Source: Sipunculus nudus
Lineage: Eukaryota; Annelida; Sipuncula; Golfingiida; Sipunculidae
Length of the DNA: 64,000 bases
Assembly: GCA_026874595.1 (NCBI GenBank)
Contig: CM049308.1
Location: forward strand, 45,391,327-45,455,326
Direction: 5' to 3'
Shown here: positions 22,975 through 34,307 of the stretch, piece by piece
Layout of the letters: every line of letters starts with the position of its first letter
How positions within the stretch are numbered: the stretch's first letter is position 1
Notes under the pieces: generated by a model
The model's database searches: none
Seen by the model: the letters and a program-made list of their open reading frames with translations, nothing else
Told to the model about the DNA's origin: nothing
Made by a program: the position numbers and the translations under genes

Positions 22975-24706
22975 ACTAGATGTGTCGGAACGACACGAAT
23001 GCCCCCGTCTTGGGCAAATTAGAAACATTTGTAAAATTTGGAAAATTTTTTAAGTTCAGGAGGTGTCGTATGGTCAAAAGTAGGTCAACAAGGGCAAAAT
23101 GCAAACTCGATCTGTAACGGGTCATTATCAAGCAACACACCAAAAATCATGCCAGTATATGCAGGCATTGTGAAAAAAAGTCCATACATGTGCATTTTCC
23201 ATAAAAATTTCTGTCTTTCACGAAATTTTCTATGTTTAGGAGCCGTAAAACAATCAAAAGTAGGTCAACCGGGATGAAACGCAAACTTGATCTGAAACTG
23301 TCATTATCTGCCAACACAAAAAAAATCAGGGTGGTATCTGCAGGCATTGAGGAAAAAAAGTCAGTACATATGCATTTGTTATGAAAATTTTATATTTTTC
23401 ATGAAACTTTCTATGTTCAGGAGCAGTCAAATGGTCAAAAGTAGGTCAACTGAGACAAAACAAGAACTCGATCTGTAACTGGTCATTATCTGCCTACACA
23501 CCAAAAATCAGGCCCGTATCTGCAGGCACTGCAAAAAAAAGTCCATACATGTGCACCTTTTTATGAAATTTTCTATGTCAGAGTACCGTCAAACGGTCAA
23601 AAATAAGTCAACTGGGACAAAATGTGAACTTGATCTGTAACTGGTCATTATCTGCCAACACACCAAAAATCAGGCCAATATCTGCAGGTATTGTGAAGAA
23701 AAGTCTGTACAAGTGTATTTGTCATGAAAATATATATTTTACATAAAATTTTCTATGTTCAGGAGCCGTAAAACAGTCAAAAGTAGGTCAACCGGGACGA
23801 AATGCGAACTCCTTCTGTTACTGGTCAATATCTGCCTACACATCAAAAATCAGGCCAATATCTGCAGGCATTGCAAAAAAAAGTCCGTACATGTGTATTT
23901 GTCATGAAATTTCATATTTTTCATGAAATTTTCTATGTTCAGGAGCCGTAAAACGGTCAAAAGTAGGTCAACCGGGACTAAAACACGAACTCGATCTGTA
24001 ACTGGTCTATATCTGCCCACACACCAAAAATTAGGCCAATATCTGCAGGCATTGCGAAAAAAAATCTGTACATGTGTATCTGTCATGAATATTTCTATTT
24101 TTCATGAAATTTTCTAAGTTTAGGAGCTGTAAAACGGTCAAAAGTAGGTCAACCGGGACGAAACGTAAACTCAATCTGTAACTGGTCTATATCTGCCCAC
24201 ACACCAAAAATTAGGCCAATATCTGCAGGCATTGCGAAAAAAAGTCCGTACATGTGTATCTGTCATGAATATTTCTATTTTTCATGAAAATTTCTAAGTT
24301 TAAGAGCCGTAAAACGGTCAAAAGTAGGTCAACCGGGACGAAACGTGAACTCCATCTGTAACTGGTCTATATCTGTCCACACACCAAAAATCAGGCCAAT
24401 ATCTGCAGGCACTGCGAAAAAAAGTCCGTACATGTGTATCTGTCATGAATATTTCTATTTTTCATGAAATTTTCTAAGTTTAGGAGCCGTAAAACGGTCA
24501 AAAGTAGGTCAACCGGGACGAAAAGTGAACTTGATCTGTAACTGGTCTATATCTGCCCACACACCAAAAATCAGGCCAATATCTGCAGGCATTGCGAAAA
24601 AAAGTCCGTACAACTGTTTGATTTCGGAATGACGGAAGGACGGAAGGACGGAATGACGGACATGGGTAAAACTATATGCCCCGGCCACTTTGTGGCGGGG
24701 GCATAA
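22975..24706 (+). mobile_element. Family T element (copy 2)
   Basis: Head ACTAGATGTGTCGG with an inner hairpin (GTGTCGGAACGACAC), about nine units of 178-180 bases, and a tail with a GGCCAC/GTGGC hairpin ending GGCGGGGGCATAA. The last units (24110-24600) are the most alike, which suggests recent array growth near the tail. Flanks match uninterrupted C body at 7987-8015 (CCCCGTACAAAA joined to AAGG), so insertion made no target duplication. Confidence 0.88.
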
Positions 24707-26017
24707 AAAGGTCAATGCAGGTGGCGCCACCAATACCTGAATTTCATATATGACTCATGTGACGAACACTGGCATAAAATTTGGTGATGATACCTCCGGC
24801 TGTTTCTGAGACTGTCATTCTAGTATGCTTTTTATGACAGATGACTAAGTTCAACTTCCTGTAACTCGGCCAAAATTCACCAAACTTGAACCATTCAAAC
24901 AAACTTGAGAGAGATGGTATAAGAGAATATTTCTGTGAAATATTGAACAATTTGGCTTGACAGTTTTGGAGAAGAATATTTTAAACAATTTTTTAGCTTT
25001 TTCTCAATAAAATCGAAGAAAATGCAGAGTTTTTCAGATGGCTAATTTTTTTACATTAAATTTCATGATGCTAGCTCAAGTCATTGTAAAATATTAAACA
25101 AATTAGCCTCAGTTGTGTCCTTCAAAAACGTTTTGCAGGTTTATAACTCTTATAGGAAAATACAGAAAAATGGCTAAGTTAAGCTTCTCATAACTCAGCC
25201 AAAAAGCACTGAACCAAAACCATTTGAACAAACTTGAATTATCAACATCTAAGGATAATTAATGTGTGAGATTTAAGAATTTGGCCTAGTGGTTTTTAGA
25301 AGAAGATCTTTTTAGCCTCTGAGCTAAAATGGGCTGTCATGGCATATGGCTTAATTCAGCTTCCCATAACTCAGCCAAAAGTCACTGAACTGAGACCATT
25401 TGAACAAAATTCAGAAAGTACTACCCTAAGATCATTTCTGTGCAATATTAAACAATTTGGCCATATGGTTTCAGAGAAGAAGTTTTTTGTAGCCCTCAGT
25501 ATGATAAGGGCACTGATGACCCCCGTACAAAAAAGGCTGATGCAGGTGGCGCCACCAATACCTCAATTTCAGATATGACTCATGTGACAAACATTAACAT
25601 ATAATTTGGTGATGATAGCTCCAGCCGTTTCTGAGATTGTAATTTAAGTATGCTTTTTTGGACAGATGACTAAGTTTAACTTCTTGTAACTCGGCCAACG
25701 ATTACCAAAATTAAACCATTTGAACAAACTTGAGAGAGATTGTTCCAGGGAATATTTCTGTAAAATGTTGGACAATTTGGCTGAACAGTTTCAGAGAAGA
25801 TTTTTAAAGGTTTTTCAGCTTTTTCCCTATAAAATCTAAGAAAATGCAGTTAGCCAAAAAATAAGCAAAATCCTATAGAGTTTTTTAGATGACTAATTTT
25901 TTGCATAAAATTACTAACTCATGCTGTTTTTAAGATAGTATGGGTTAACGTACAGACGACGGAAGACGGCCGACGGACGATGCCACACTATCGCATAAGC
26001 TCACAGGTTCGCTAAAA

Positions 26018-26670
26018 AATACAGGTGGCACCACCAGCTGCAGGAACTGATGGAACACCTCTTGATAAATACGAATGCCAAAAATCATGACCATCAGTGT
26101 AGTAGTTATTGAGATGTAGCAGTTTTTTTATCAAATAATCCATTATTCTGGGGGGTAATTGGGAGCCCCACAGCTCAAAGGATATGGGTTACAGAGACCA
26201 TATTTCAGGTTTCCATGGAGACTTTTCATAGGTCTCTCACTGTGTCAAGGATGGAGATTCTAGGTCCAGTCTTTACAATTTGTGCCCTGTTAACAGATGT
26301 TCACATTTTTAAAGGTCTCAAAAATAAAGAAAACAATTCGTAAAAAAATTGAAAAATTCAGGTGGCGCCACCACTCTTCAGAAACTGATGAAACATTTCA
26401 TGATCAATATGTATGCCAAAAATCATGACCATCAGTGATGTAGTTAATGAGATATTGAAGTTTTTGTATGAAATATTTGACTATTCTGGGGAGTACTTTG
26501 GGTCTCCATAGCTCGAAGGATATGGGTAACAGAGATCTAATTTCTGGTTTCCATGGAGACTTTTCATAGGTCTCTCACTGTGTCAAGAATGAAGATTCTA
26601 GGTCCAGTCTATACGATTTGTGCCCTGTTAACAGATGTTCACATTTTTAAAGGTCTCAAAAATAGAGAAA
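26018..26670 (+). repeat. Family G body, two long units
   Basis: Two units of about 310 bases, each opening with GGTGGCGCCACC or a close variant (26034, 26361). Each continues with TGATGAAACA, ATGCCAAAAATCATGACC, GGATATGGGTAACAGAGA and AACAGATGTTCACATTTTTA. A C element ends just left of it and a B1 element starts just right. No coding content. Confidence 0.75.
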
Positions 26671-27788
26671 ACAAGGGACCCATGGGTCACTATGGTCAGC
26701 TGAAGTTGACCTTGAAGGTAAAAATCTAAAATAATATCAAATGTAGATAAAGTGTAAGAGGAAGAGGTTATAAGGGCCATGGTTGGTTTATACGATTGGT
26801 TTGTATTGATGAGCAAGAAATTGTTGCAAATAAAATTTTGTGACCTGACCATGTGTTTCCTAATGTTGAAACTGAAGCATGTGAGCAGGTTGTGAACAAA
26901 TGATCTGTACTATTACCATGATCATTAGTTGGCTTTTTGGTTAACTGTTGACATTTCAGTAGTTTACACATTAGTTCAATTGAATCTATTTTTTTTTGTA
27001 TACTATATATTATAAAATATATATGTATTTTTTTATGAAATGTATACAGTTAAAATATAACAAATTAACAACATAAAACAGGGCAAACAAAGCCTGGTCT
27101 TAAATTCTGCTGAGGCAGGAAAATAATGAACACACATAAATTTTTTTAAAATTTAAGTTTATATTTCTATAAATTTCCAATATAACATATATATCTGAAT
27201 AAAAAAGAAGATTCATAATTCTCAATTGCATCATCATAAATCTCAATCTTGTCAGATAACACCACATCATGCATACAAATGTTTATTTATTTTTTACCAC
27301 AAAAATATATCTTTTTTAAATCTGCAAAACAATAAATATCTAAAAATAATACTTGATTTAGATTTCACAATTTTAATTGTGTCTTTATTTATCCATAATG
27401 TGCTCCATATTTTATAAATTTAAGCATACTAATGGGTTCAATTATATTTGTTAAAATCATTTGAAAGAAAACTGATTTCTTTAAAAATGCTACACTGAAC
27501 AACATTACATCTTCTGGATTACCCCTTGAATTACTTTTTCAAGGAAAGATTTTGCATATCGGATAAAACAATAACAATTACTGCATAACACTTGGTGGGT
27601 TGGGTTTGCAGGGGGGGGGGGGATGATTGGGGTGGTGATATGAGAATAACTGTACACCTGTCACAGCAGGGGATCTCCCCCAGTGACTGTAACAAATCAG
27701 AAACCCTGGCATAGCTGACTTCCACTGACCTGGAGTGGGACCCTGCATCTGTAAACTTATCAAATGACTATAATAGAGCCTCAAGAAA

Positions 27789-27836
27789 ACAATGGACCAT
27801 GACTACAGCTCAGAAGACTTATAGTCAGCTGAGCTA
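27789..27836 (+). mobile_element. Solo B-family tail, 48 bases
   Basis: ACAATGGACC, then AGCTCAGAAGACT and AGTCAGCTGAGCTA, sit in B1 interior that is uninterrupted at 29140-29160 and 39470-39490. It begins with ACAA, like full heads, and ends at the normal tail. It looks like a minimal insertion made almost only of the 3' terminus. Confidence 0.75.
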
Positions 27837-28021
27837 AAAATCAATAACTAGCTTAATTTTCAAGCTTTTATTTTCTAATTTCAGATTTAAACAAATTAAA
27901 TATTTATGTTTACATGCTGTGAAAATTAAATCAATGGTACTTACAGGAAAAAAACGTGCGGCATGGTAAAAGTTGGGCAAAATTTAAGGTACTGATTTTA
28001 TTTTTATGCTTATATCTTTAA

Positions 28022-29887
28022 ACAAGGGACCTATGGGTCACTGTGCTCAGCTGACGTTAACCTTGAAGGTAAAAAACTAAAATAATATCAAATGGAGATA
28101 AAGTGTAAGAGGAAGAGGTAATAAAAGCCATGGTTGGTTTATATGATTGGTTTGTATTGATGAGCAAGAAATTGTTGCAAATAATATGTTGAAACTGAAG
28201 CATGTGAGCAGTTTGTGAACAAATGATCTGTACAATTACCATGATCATTAGTTGGCTTTTCGATTAACTGTTGACATTTCAGTAGTTTACACATTTCTTC
28301 AATCAAATCTTTTTTTTGTATAATGTATATTATTAAATATATTTTTTTTTATGAAATGTATAGAGTTGAAATATAACTAATTAACAACATAAAACATGGC
28401 AAACAAAGCCTGATCTCAAATTCTGCTGATGCAGGAAAATAATGAACAAATGTTTGTAATAATCCTCATTTTTTTATCACATCAATTTTTTTTTTTAATT
28501 TAAGTTTATATTTCTATACATTTTCAATATAACATATATATCTGAATATAAAAGTTTATTCATAATTCTCAATTGCATCATCATAAATCTCAATCTTGTC
28601 AGATAACACCACAAATGTTTATTTATTTTTTACCACAAAAATATATCTTTTAAATCTGCAAAACAATAAATATCTAAAAAAAATACTTGATTTAGATTTC
28701 ACAATTTTTAATTGTGTCTTTATTTATCCATAATGTGCTTCATATTTTATCATAATTTAAGCATACTGATGGGTTCCATTATGATTGGTAAAATCATTTT
28801 AAAGAAAAATGATTTCTTTAAAAATGCTAAATTACACAACATTGCATCTTCTGGATTACACCTTGAATTACTTTTTCAAGGAAAGTTTTTGCATATCAGA
28901 GTGGAAACAGCATTACATTTAAGGAGATACAGTGAAAACAATAACAATCCTGCATAACACTTGGTAGGTTGGGTTTGGGGGGGGGGGGGGGTGATTCGGG
29001 TGGTGATATGAGAATAACTGTACACCTGTCACAGGGATCTCCCCCAGTGACTGTAACAAATCAGAAACCCTGGCTGACTTCCAGTGACCTGGAGTGGGAC
29101 CCTGCATCTGTAATCTGTAATCAAAGCAAATGACTACAATAGAGGCTCAAGAAAAAAATCAATAACTAGCTTAATTTTCAAGCTTTTATTTCCAAATTTC
29201 AGATTTAAACAAATTAAATATTTATGTTTACATGCTGTGAAAATTAAATCAATGGTACTTACAGGAAAAAAACGTGCCATGGTCAAAGTTGGGCAAAATT
29301 TAAGGTACTGATTTTATTTTTATGTTAATTACTTAAAAAATTTACAAATTCAGATCTAATTTTGGGTAAACAACTGAATCTTAATTAAACATAGTTATAT
29401 ACTTGGGAAAATAGACTCTAGTTTCAAAATTTTTCATGTTAAGTGAGTAAATATTTTTCCTGATTTTTTACAAAGTCCATTATGTTTGGGCCCATAACTT
29501 AAAGAATTTATACTTAACAGACTTAATTTCTGGCATGTACATAGGAACTATATAGAAAAATATTCATGGTAAATATGAGGAAAAACAGATGAGTGGTTTT
29601 GATATTAGGCAGTCCTGAAGTGTGAAAATAGGATTTTAATAAAAATTGAGGTTTTTCCTTAATTTCTCAAAGGAACGAAGTCGCAAAGACCCAGTTTTCG
29701 GCTTGGTAGGAGATCTTGGGGACATCTAACATTATGCTGAATTTTGGATTCCTAGGTCTTACGGTTTCAAAACGTGCCACATCTACAGACGGACGGACGG
29801 ACGGACGGACAGACGGACGGACAGACGGACAGACGACGGACAATGGACCACGACTATAGCTCAGATGACTTATAGTCAGCTGAGCTA
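28022..29887 (+). mobile_element. B1 element (copy c), complete, about 1.87 kb
   Basis: The head is ACAAGGGACCTATGGGTCAC; it has the poly-G tract at 28977-28991, one B body, a GGAC array and the tail GTCAGCTGAGCTA. It is inserted in the B body of copy b; 39650-39670 shows that site uninterrupted. No target duplication. Confidence 0.88.
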
Positions 29888-30507
29888 AAATCTACAAAAT
29901 TCAGATCTAATTTAGGGTAAACAATTGAATCTTAATTAAACATAGTTATATACTTGGGAAAATAGACTCTAGTTTCAAATTTTTTTATGTTAAGTGAGTA
30001 AATATTTTTTCATGATTTTTTACAAAGTCCATTATGTTCGGGCCCATAAATTACAGAATTTATATTATACAGATTTAATTTCTGGCATGTACATAGGAAC
30101 TATATAGAGGAATATTTATGGTAAATATGAGGAAAAACAGATGAGTGGTTTTTAAATTAGGCAGTCCTGAAGTGTGAAAATAGGTTTTTCCTTAAAGGAC
30201 ATGACCAGCGTAAATAAAACTGCAATTTGATCATATTGTACAGTAGATGAATTGTTTTTGTAACTTTTGGCTTTGTGTGTAGTCGTTACTGCCGGTGTAA
30301 AGTAATTAAAACCGCGTTTAATAAGAGCACTAAGATGCTTGGTTTCACCACGCCCGCGTTCGGCAATGATCGGTTCCGTGCCTCATGAATATTCGGAATG
30401 ACGTCAGCTCAGGAACGGCAGTCGGTCATAACAAAGCCACATGTGTGAATTCATGACAATAGGTGTACCGTTTTCTGTTTTGCGTTCGATCGTTAATAGT
30501 TAAAATA

Positions 30508-30690
30508 ATGCCAAATAGTTGTATAGCTTTGGCTGCAGTAACACAAACCGTCATGGTGAGAGTTTACACAGGTTTCCTTTGAGCAAGCCAGAACATTTGA
30601 AGAAATGGGTCAACTTTGTTCACGTGAGGCGGGCAAGCTGGGAGGGGCCATTGGCTTGTTCCGTTTTATGCTTAGCCTTCACACTACGTT
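30508..30690 (+). pseudogene. THAP zinc-finger domain remnant of the TTAA transposon
   Basis: ATG at 30508 opens MPNSCIAL. One base-phase later the frame reads CSNTNRHGESLHRFPLSKPE, then HLKKWVNF and RRASWEGP with LACS. This follows the THAP pattern: MPxxC, a second cysteine, HxFP, a conserved W, then P before a C-x2-H pair. A small frame change falls near 30533, and the final C-x2-H is not intact (CLAF), so the finger is probably non-functional. THAP domains bind DNA in P-element and Kolobok transposases and in host THAP proteins. Its position just inside the left terminus points to the transposon's own protein. Confidence 0.7.
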
Positions 30691-33545
30691 AAAATCGAGC
30701 CATTGTCAGCATATTATCACACAGGCAACATCAAATTTTTATGTTAGAATGAAGAATTGATTACTATCTTAACGAAATTCAGATAGTTAATTAAAATTAT
30801 ATTGCCAATTTAAAAGCAATCCACTGTTTCCCATTGCTTGTAAGTTGTATTTAGTCGCGTACTTAACACACAAGTACACATCTATAACATCCTGCAAGCA
30901 TGCCTTAAAAAATCAAAAAAATTTGAACCCCTTTGTATAAATTATGTAAAATTATATAAAAAGATCTGGCTGACAGGTATATATTAGGGAAATTCCTTTT
31001 TTTGTGTATTTAATAAATCCAATAATATTATAAATATATAACTTTGATATGTAGGCCTACCGGTGATGTACAGCGCTTTTTGCCAATTTTAAGCAATCCA
31101 CTGTTTCTCCATTGCTTGTAAGTTGTATATAGTCGTGTGCTAAAATCAAAGTACGCCTCTAGATAACTTACCAAAAGTATGTCTTCTTTCCAATAACAGT
31201 GAAAGGAAATCCCCAGACACTTATATTAACATATGGATTTCATATAGAAATCATTTGTGTCATAATTAAATTATTATAAATATCTGGATATATTTCATTT
31301 TGAAGTGCGCCTATAAAATAAAGCAAGTATGACTATACCAAGAACTGACATAGTATTTTTTTTTTTTTTTTTTCAAAACGTGTCTTTGTGTTCAATTCTG
31401 CATGAATAAAAGGATTAGTTCATTGTATTTATACAAGTTCCGCTGAAGAATTTGACTTAAGAATTAAACTTTTACAGCAAAATGAGAACAACATGTGATG
31501 CACAAAGGCTCCACGGCAGATTAAACTGGAAAAGGGCTTTCTCAAATTCTTTCTTAGAGCGATTTTTATGTATATTTTGAAATATACGGTAATTTACTAG
31601 ACTTCTGTGTAATGAATCAAAACATGATTAAAATTGGCAACATTTGTTTTTTTTTTTTTGTAATGTTCATTCATAGAAGACCTAAAATTATAAAAATACA
31701 TTCATAAAAATCATTATTCATATATATCTCTTTGTTTGCAGATTTTATTCCAGAACTAATAAAGCCAAATGATGACACATCTTGTTTAATTTTTCAATCA
31801 TGTGATATATAAACACCTGAAATGTTCGATAAAAATCAATTGAACCTCTTCACAATTATGTTTTACTTTATTATCAGAAACATAAAAATATGAAAACACA
31901 ACACAAATGGATTTAATGTTTGATGAATGACCGTGTTTTAAAAGATCTGAAGTGTTAACTGGAGTTCATCGGAAGGCCGGAGGCATGCAAAAATTGCACA
32001 CGAAGGTTTGCTGCCGGACAACACCTGTGAAGATGCATAGCTGTTATCATCTGTTCCTGCAGGATAAGTATAACCCATTACAAATAAAAAAGTATATAAA
32101 TATATTTATATGTGTTTGCACATGACAGAGAGGTGGGGAGCGTAAATTATAGATAACATCATTTTATTTCATTGTTGAATTTTGGTGCATACAATTTCGT
32201 TGAAACACAAGCTTAAAAGTATGCCATGGTCACTCAACAAAACTAGACATTTAAGAGAACTTATCCATATGACTTGGTTAAAAACACCTTAGTTTTTAAC
32301 TTGTGAATGTCCACCATGGACATTGTGAGGGCATGTAATTCGATTTTTAACAGATGTAGAAAATAAATGTATTTTAATTACAAATTTCCTGCGTGGGTAC
32401 ATTGATTCATATGTACAGTTTTATTTTTTAAATATACAAGTTTTTTTTACAATATATCATTTATAATTAAATTTGAATAAACACCCAGAACATTTAACTG
32501 ACATTTTGCAAACACACACGTGCATCTTGCACATAAACACTGCACCATGCACCAGTATATAGGCCGACATGTAACATATCAACATTATATACCTAATAAT
32601 ATTATTAAGTTTATAAAATACACAAAATAAATAATTTCAACAAAATATCTGACAGCTATATCTTTATTTATATTTTTGCATATTTTTTAATCGTTTTTCA
32701 CGGCATGCGCGCGCATTTCGATTTTTGTACGCGAACATACACAACTTACAAACAAAGATAACAGTGGATAGCTTTAAAATCGACGATAGAATCTTAATTA
32801 ACTATCCGAATTCCGTTAAAATAGTAATTAATTCTTCATTCTAACATAAATTGATGTTGCCCGTGTGATAATACGCTCATAATTGCTCGATTTTAACGTT
32901 GTGTGCAAAGAACCTTGTCAAAGATCAGCTCGTGTCGGCCACCATGATCAATATGCGATCTTGTCAACTGGCATCCAATTAGGTTGCCCGATTCATTGGC
33001 AAAAGTGACCAATAAACATTGACTTAATATGGAGAAAATACAGATAAAGTAATCGCAAGTTGGCAACACGAACGCTGTGGGTTTCGTACTTCAATTAAAG
33101 GACGACCGTCCTTCCTTTGAAGTACGTACCTAAATCGAAGGACGTCTTAAAACTGCAGTCAGCCCTGACCTGGTTAAATGTATCGCATATTATGCAAATG
33201 TAAATTATCAAGCATTATATTAATATCATAAAGATACCCCTCTGTTAGTCATTCGCATCATTTTAAAGGACTTGCACACCTTTCTTTCACGCGGAACGAT
33301 ATTAACGTGGAGATTTTTATCATTCACAGCTGACATGTCTGGTATTAAAAATTGATGTGCATTTATCACATAATATGTGCAATTAATTTACATAATGTTC
33401 ACCTATTTTACATGTATATTTGGAATAAAAACGACTTATAAAATAACCATTCTTTGTTCTTGATTCGTTACAGTGATTGTATATTATTGACTCGTCACTC
33501 CAATTGTCATCATCCCCGCTCAGGGTCGGCTCAAACATGTAACAG

Positions 33546-33845
33546 TTACGGCTGTACATTTTCGCTCCCCAGTATCCTTGTATCTTTAACTGAATGATCA
33601 CTAAAATTGTCGTAGCTTGAAGAGTCAAAATCGACTGTTGAATCTGTGATGGAATTGAAACTTTCAGAAAGGACATCGTTACAAAAACCAGTGGCCATTG
33701 TATCTACACAGGGTGACTGCCGTAGTAAGCCTGCAGTTCCTGAGCTGACGTCACAGCCTGTGCCTGCACTTGACAACCCGAGCGGCTCTGTAGCACTGAC
33801 CCTGTGGCAAGTAGCCACATATTTGCCTAATTGCTCATTAAACAA
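33546..33845 (-). CDS. Serine/aspartate-rich open frame in the TTAA transposon, unknown
   Basis: A minus-strand frame of 99 codons starts MFNEQLGKYVATCHRVSATE and becomes Ser/Asp-rich (ITDSTVDFDSSSYDNFSDHS). A second minus-strand frame (33383-33676) overlaps it and contains TLSGDDDNWSDESIIY, so two exons in different phases are possible. The composition resembles an acidic linker rather than random AT-rich sequence. It lies about 90 bases inside the right terminus and reads inward. No family is recognised; it may be the N-terminal exon of a second transposon protein or incidental. Confidence 0.35.
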   Translation of the reverse strand: MFNEQLGKYVATCHRVSATEPLGLSSAGTGCDVSSGTAGLLRQSPCVDTMATGFCNDVLSESFNSITDSTVDFDSSSYDNFSDHSVKDTRILGSENVQP

Positions 33846-34120
33846 GCTCAGTCAGCACAAGTCACCAGCGGTATGTCACTTAAATAGGGGTAAGATGCAC
33901 TCTACACAAATAGGGTATATTTCGCTGGTCATTTCCTTTAATTTCTCAAAGGAACAGAGTCGCAAAGACCGAGTTTTCGACTTCGTAGGAGACCTTGGGG
34001 ACATCTAACATTATGCTGAATTTTGGATTCCTAGGTCTTACGGTGCCACATCAACGGACGGACAGACGACGGACAATGGACCACAACTATAGCTCAGATG
34101 ACTTACAGTCAGCTGAGCTA

Positions 34121-34307
34121 AATATTGTATCAGCAAGTACAAATATGGAAATTTAACAAACCCTATATACCTTTTTGAACAAGAATTGCACCGTAGATTT
34201 TGAATGTGATGTCCCTTGCAAATGAAATCTTATATGACTGTACTAATGTATCTATGTATTGTGAAGATGATATTAAAGGTTAAAAAAATTTTTTTTTCTA
34301 AATAAAA
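34121..34307 (+). mobile_element. LINE (L1/Tx1-like), piece 3: C-terminus and 3' end
   Basis: Joined to piece 2, the frame reads IILMAK then YCISKYKYGNLTNPIYLFEQ and ELHRRF, the usual last residues of L1/Tx1 LINE proteins (AK-x-YI-x-KYK, then LF-x2-EL). A stop follows within a few codons. The rest is a short AT-rich 3' region with A- and T-runs before a T element at 34308. Confidence 0.8.

Larger units (their letters stand above)
20021..26017 (+). mobile_element. Family C element (copy d) with nested insertions
   Basis: The C head at 20021 pairs plausibly with the tail CACAGGTTCGCTAAAA ending at 26017. Between them are C head repeats to about 20265, a CGCCTAG array (20272-20545), a long-inverted-repeat element (20566-21771), resumed C body from 21776, a T element (22975-24706) and more C body with exact palindromes at 24720 and 25544. 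About 500 bases of C sequence expected at the foldback insertion are missing. Confidence 0.65.
30196..33937. mobile_element. TTAA-flanked DNA transposon, Kolobok-like, degraded
   Basis: The 3742-base element is flanked by TTAA (30192-30195 and 33938-33941). Other B1 copies (29656-29670, 39983-39995) have a single TTAA there, so this is a true target duplication. Termini are inverted: AGGACATGACCAGCG left, and AGGAAATGACCAGCG read inward from the right. TTAA plus AGGR-type ends fit the Kolobok/T2 group better than piggyBac, whose ends begin CCC. Inner inverted copies also link 30687-30860 with 32745-32915. A THAP remnant lies near the left end and a minus-strand frame near the right. No DDE catalytic region is recognisable. 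Confidence 0.75.
26671..34120 (+). mobile_element. B1 element (copy b), split by three insertions
   Basis: The head is ACAAGGGACCCATGGGTCAC at 26671. The element runs 26671-27788, 27837-28021, 29888-30195 and 33942-34120, ending in the tail AGTCAGCTGAGCTA. Interrupting it are a 48-base solo tail, a complete B1 (28022-29887) and a TTAA-flanked transposon (30196-33937). Joined, the segments are colinear with 38319-40199. The LINE frame resumes immediately after the tail. Confidence 0.82.

Noticed and set aside
22975-24706. Evenly spaced repeats resembling a CRISPR array
   Set aside because: Units of about 178 bases are repeated throughout without short repeats and unique spacers, and they sit between element termini in eukaryotic DNA. 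This is a tandem core, not CRISPR.
30196-33937. piggyBac assignment on the basis of the TTAA duplication
   Set aside because: piggyBac ends start CCC and its protein has no THAP finger. The AGGAMATGACC ends and THAP remnant fit Kolobok/T2 better.
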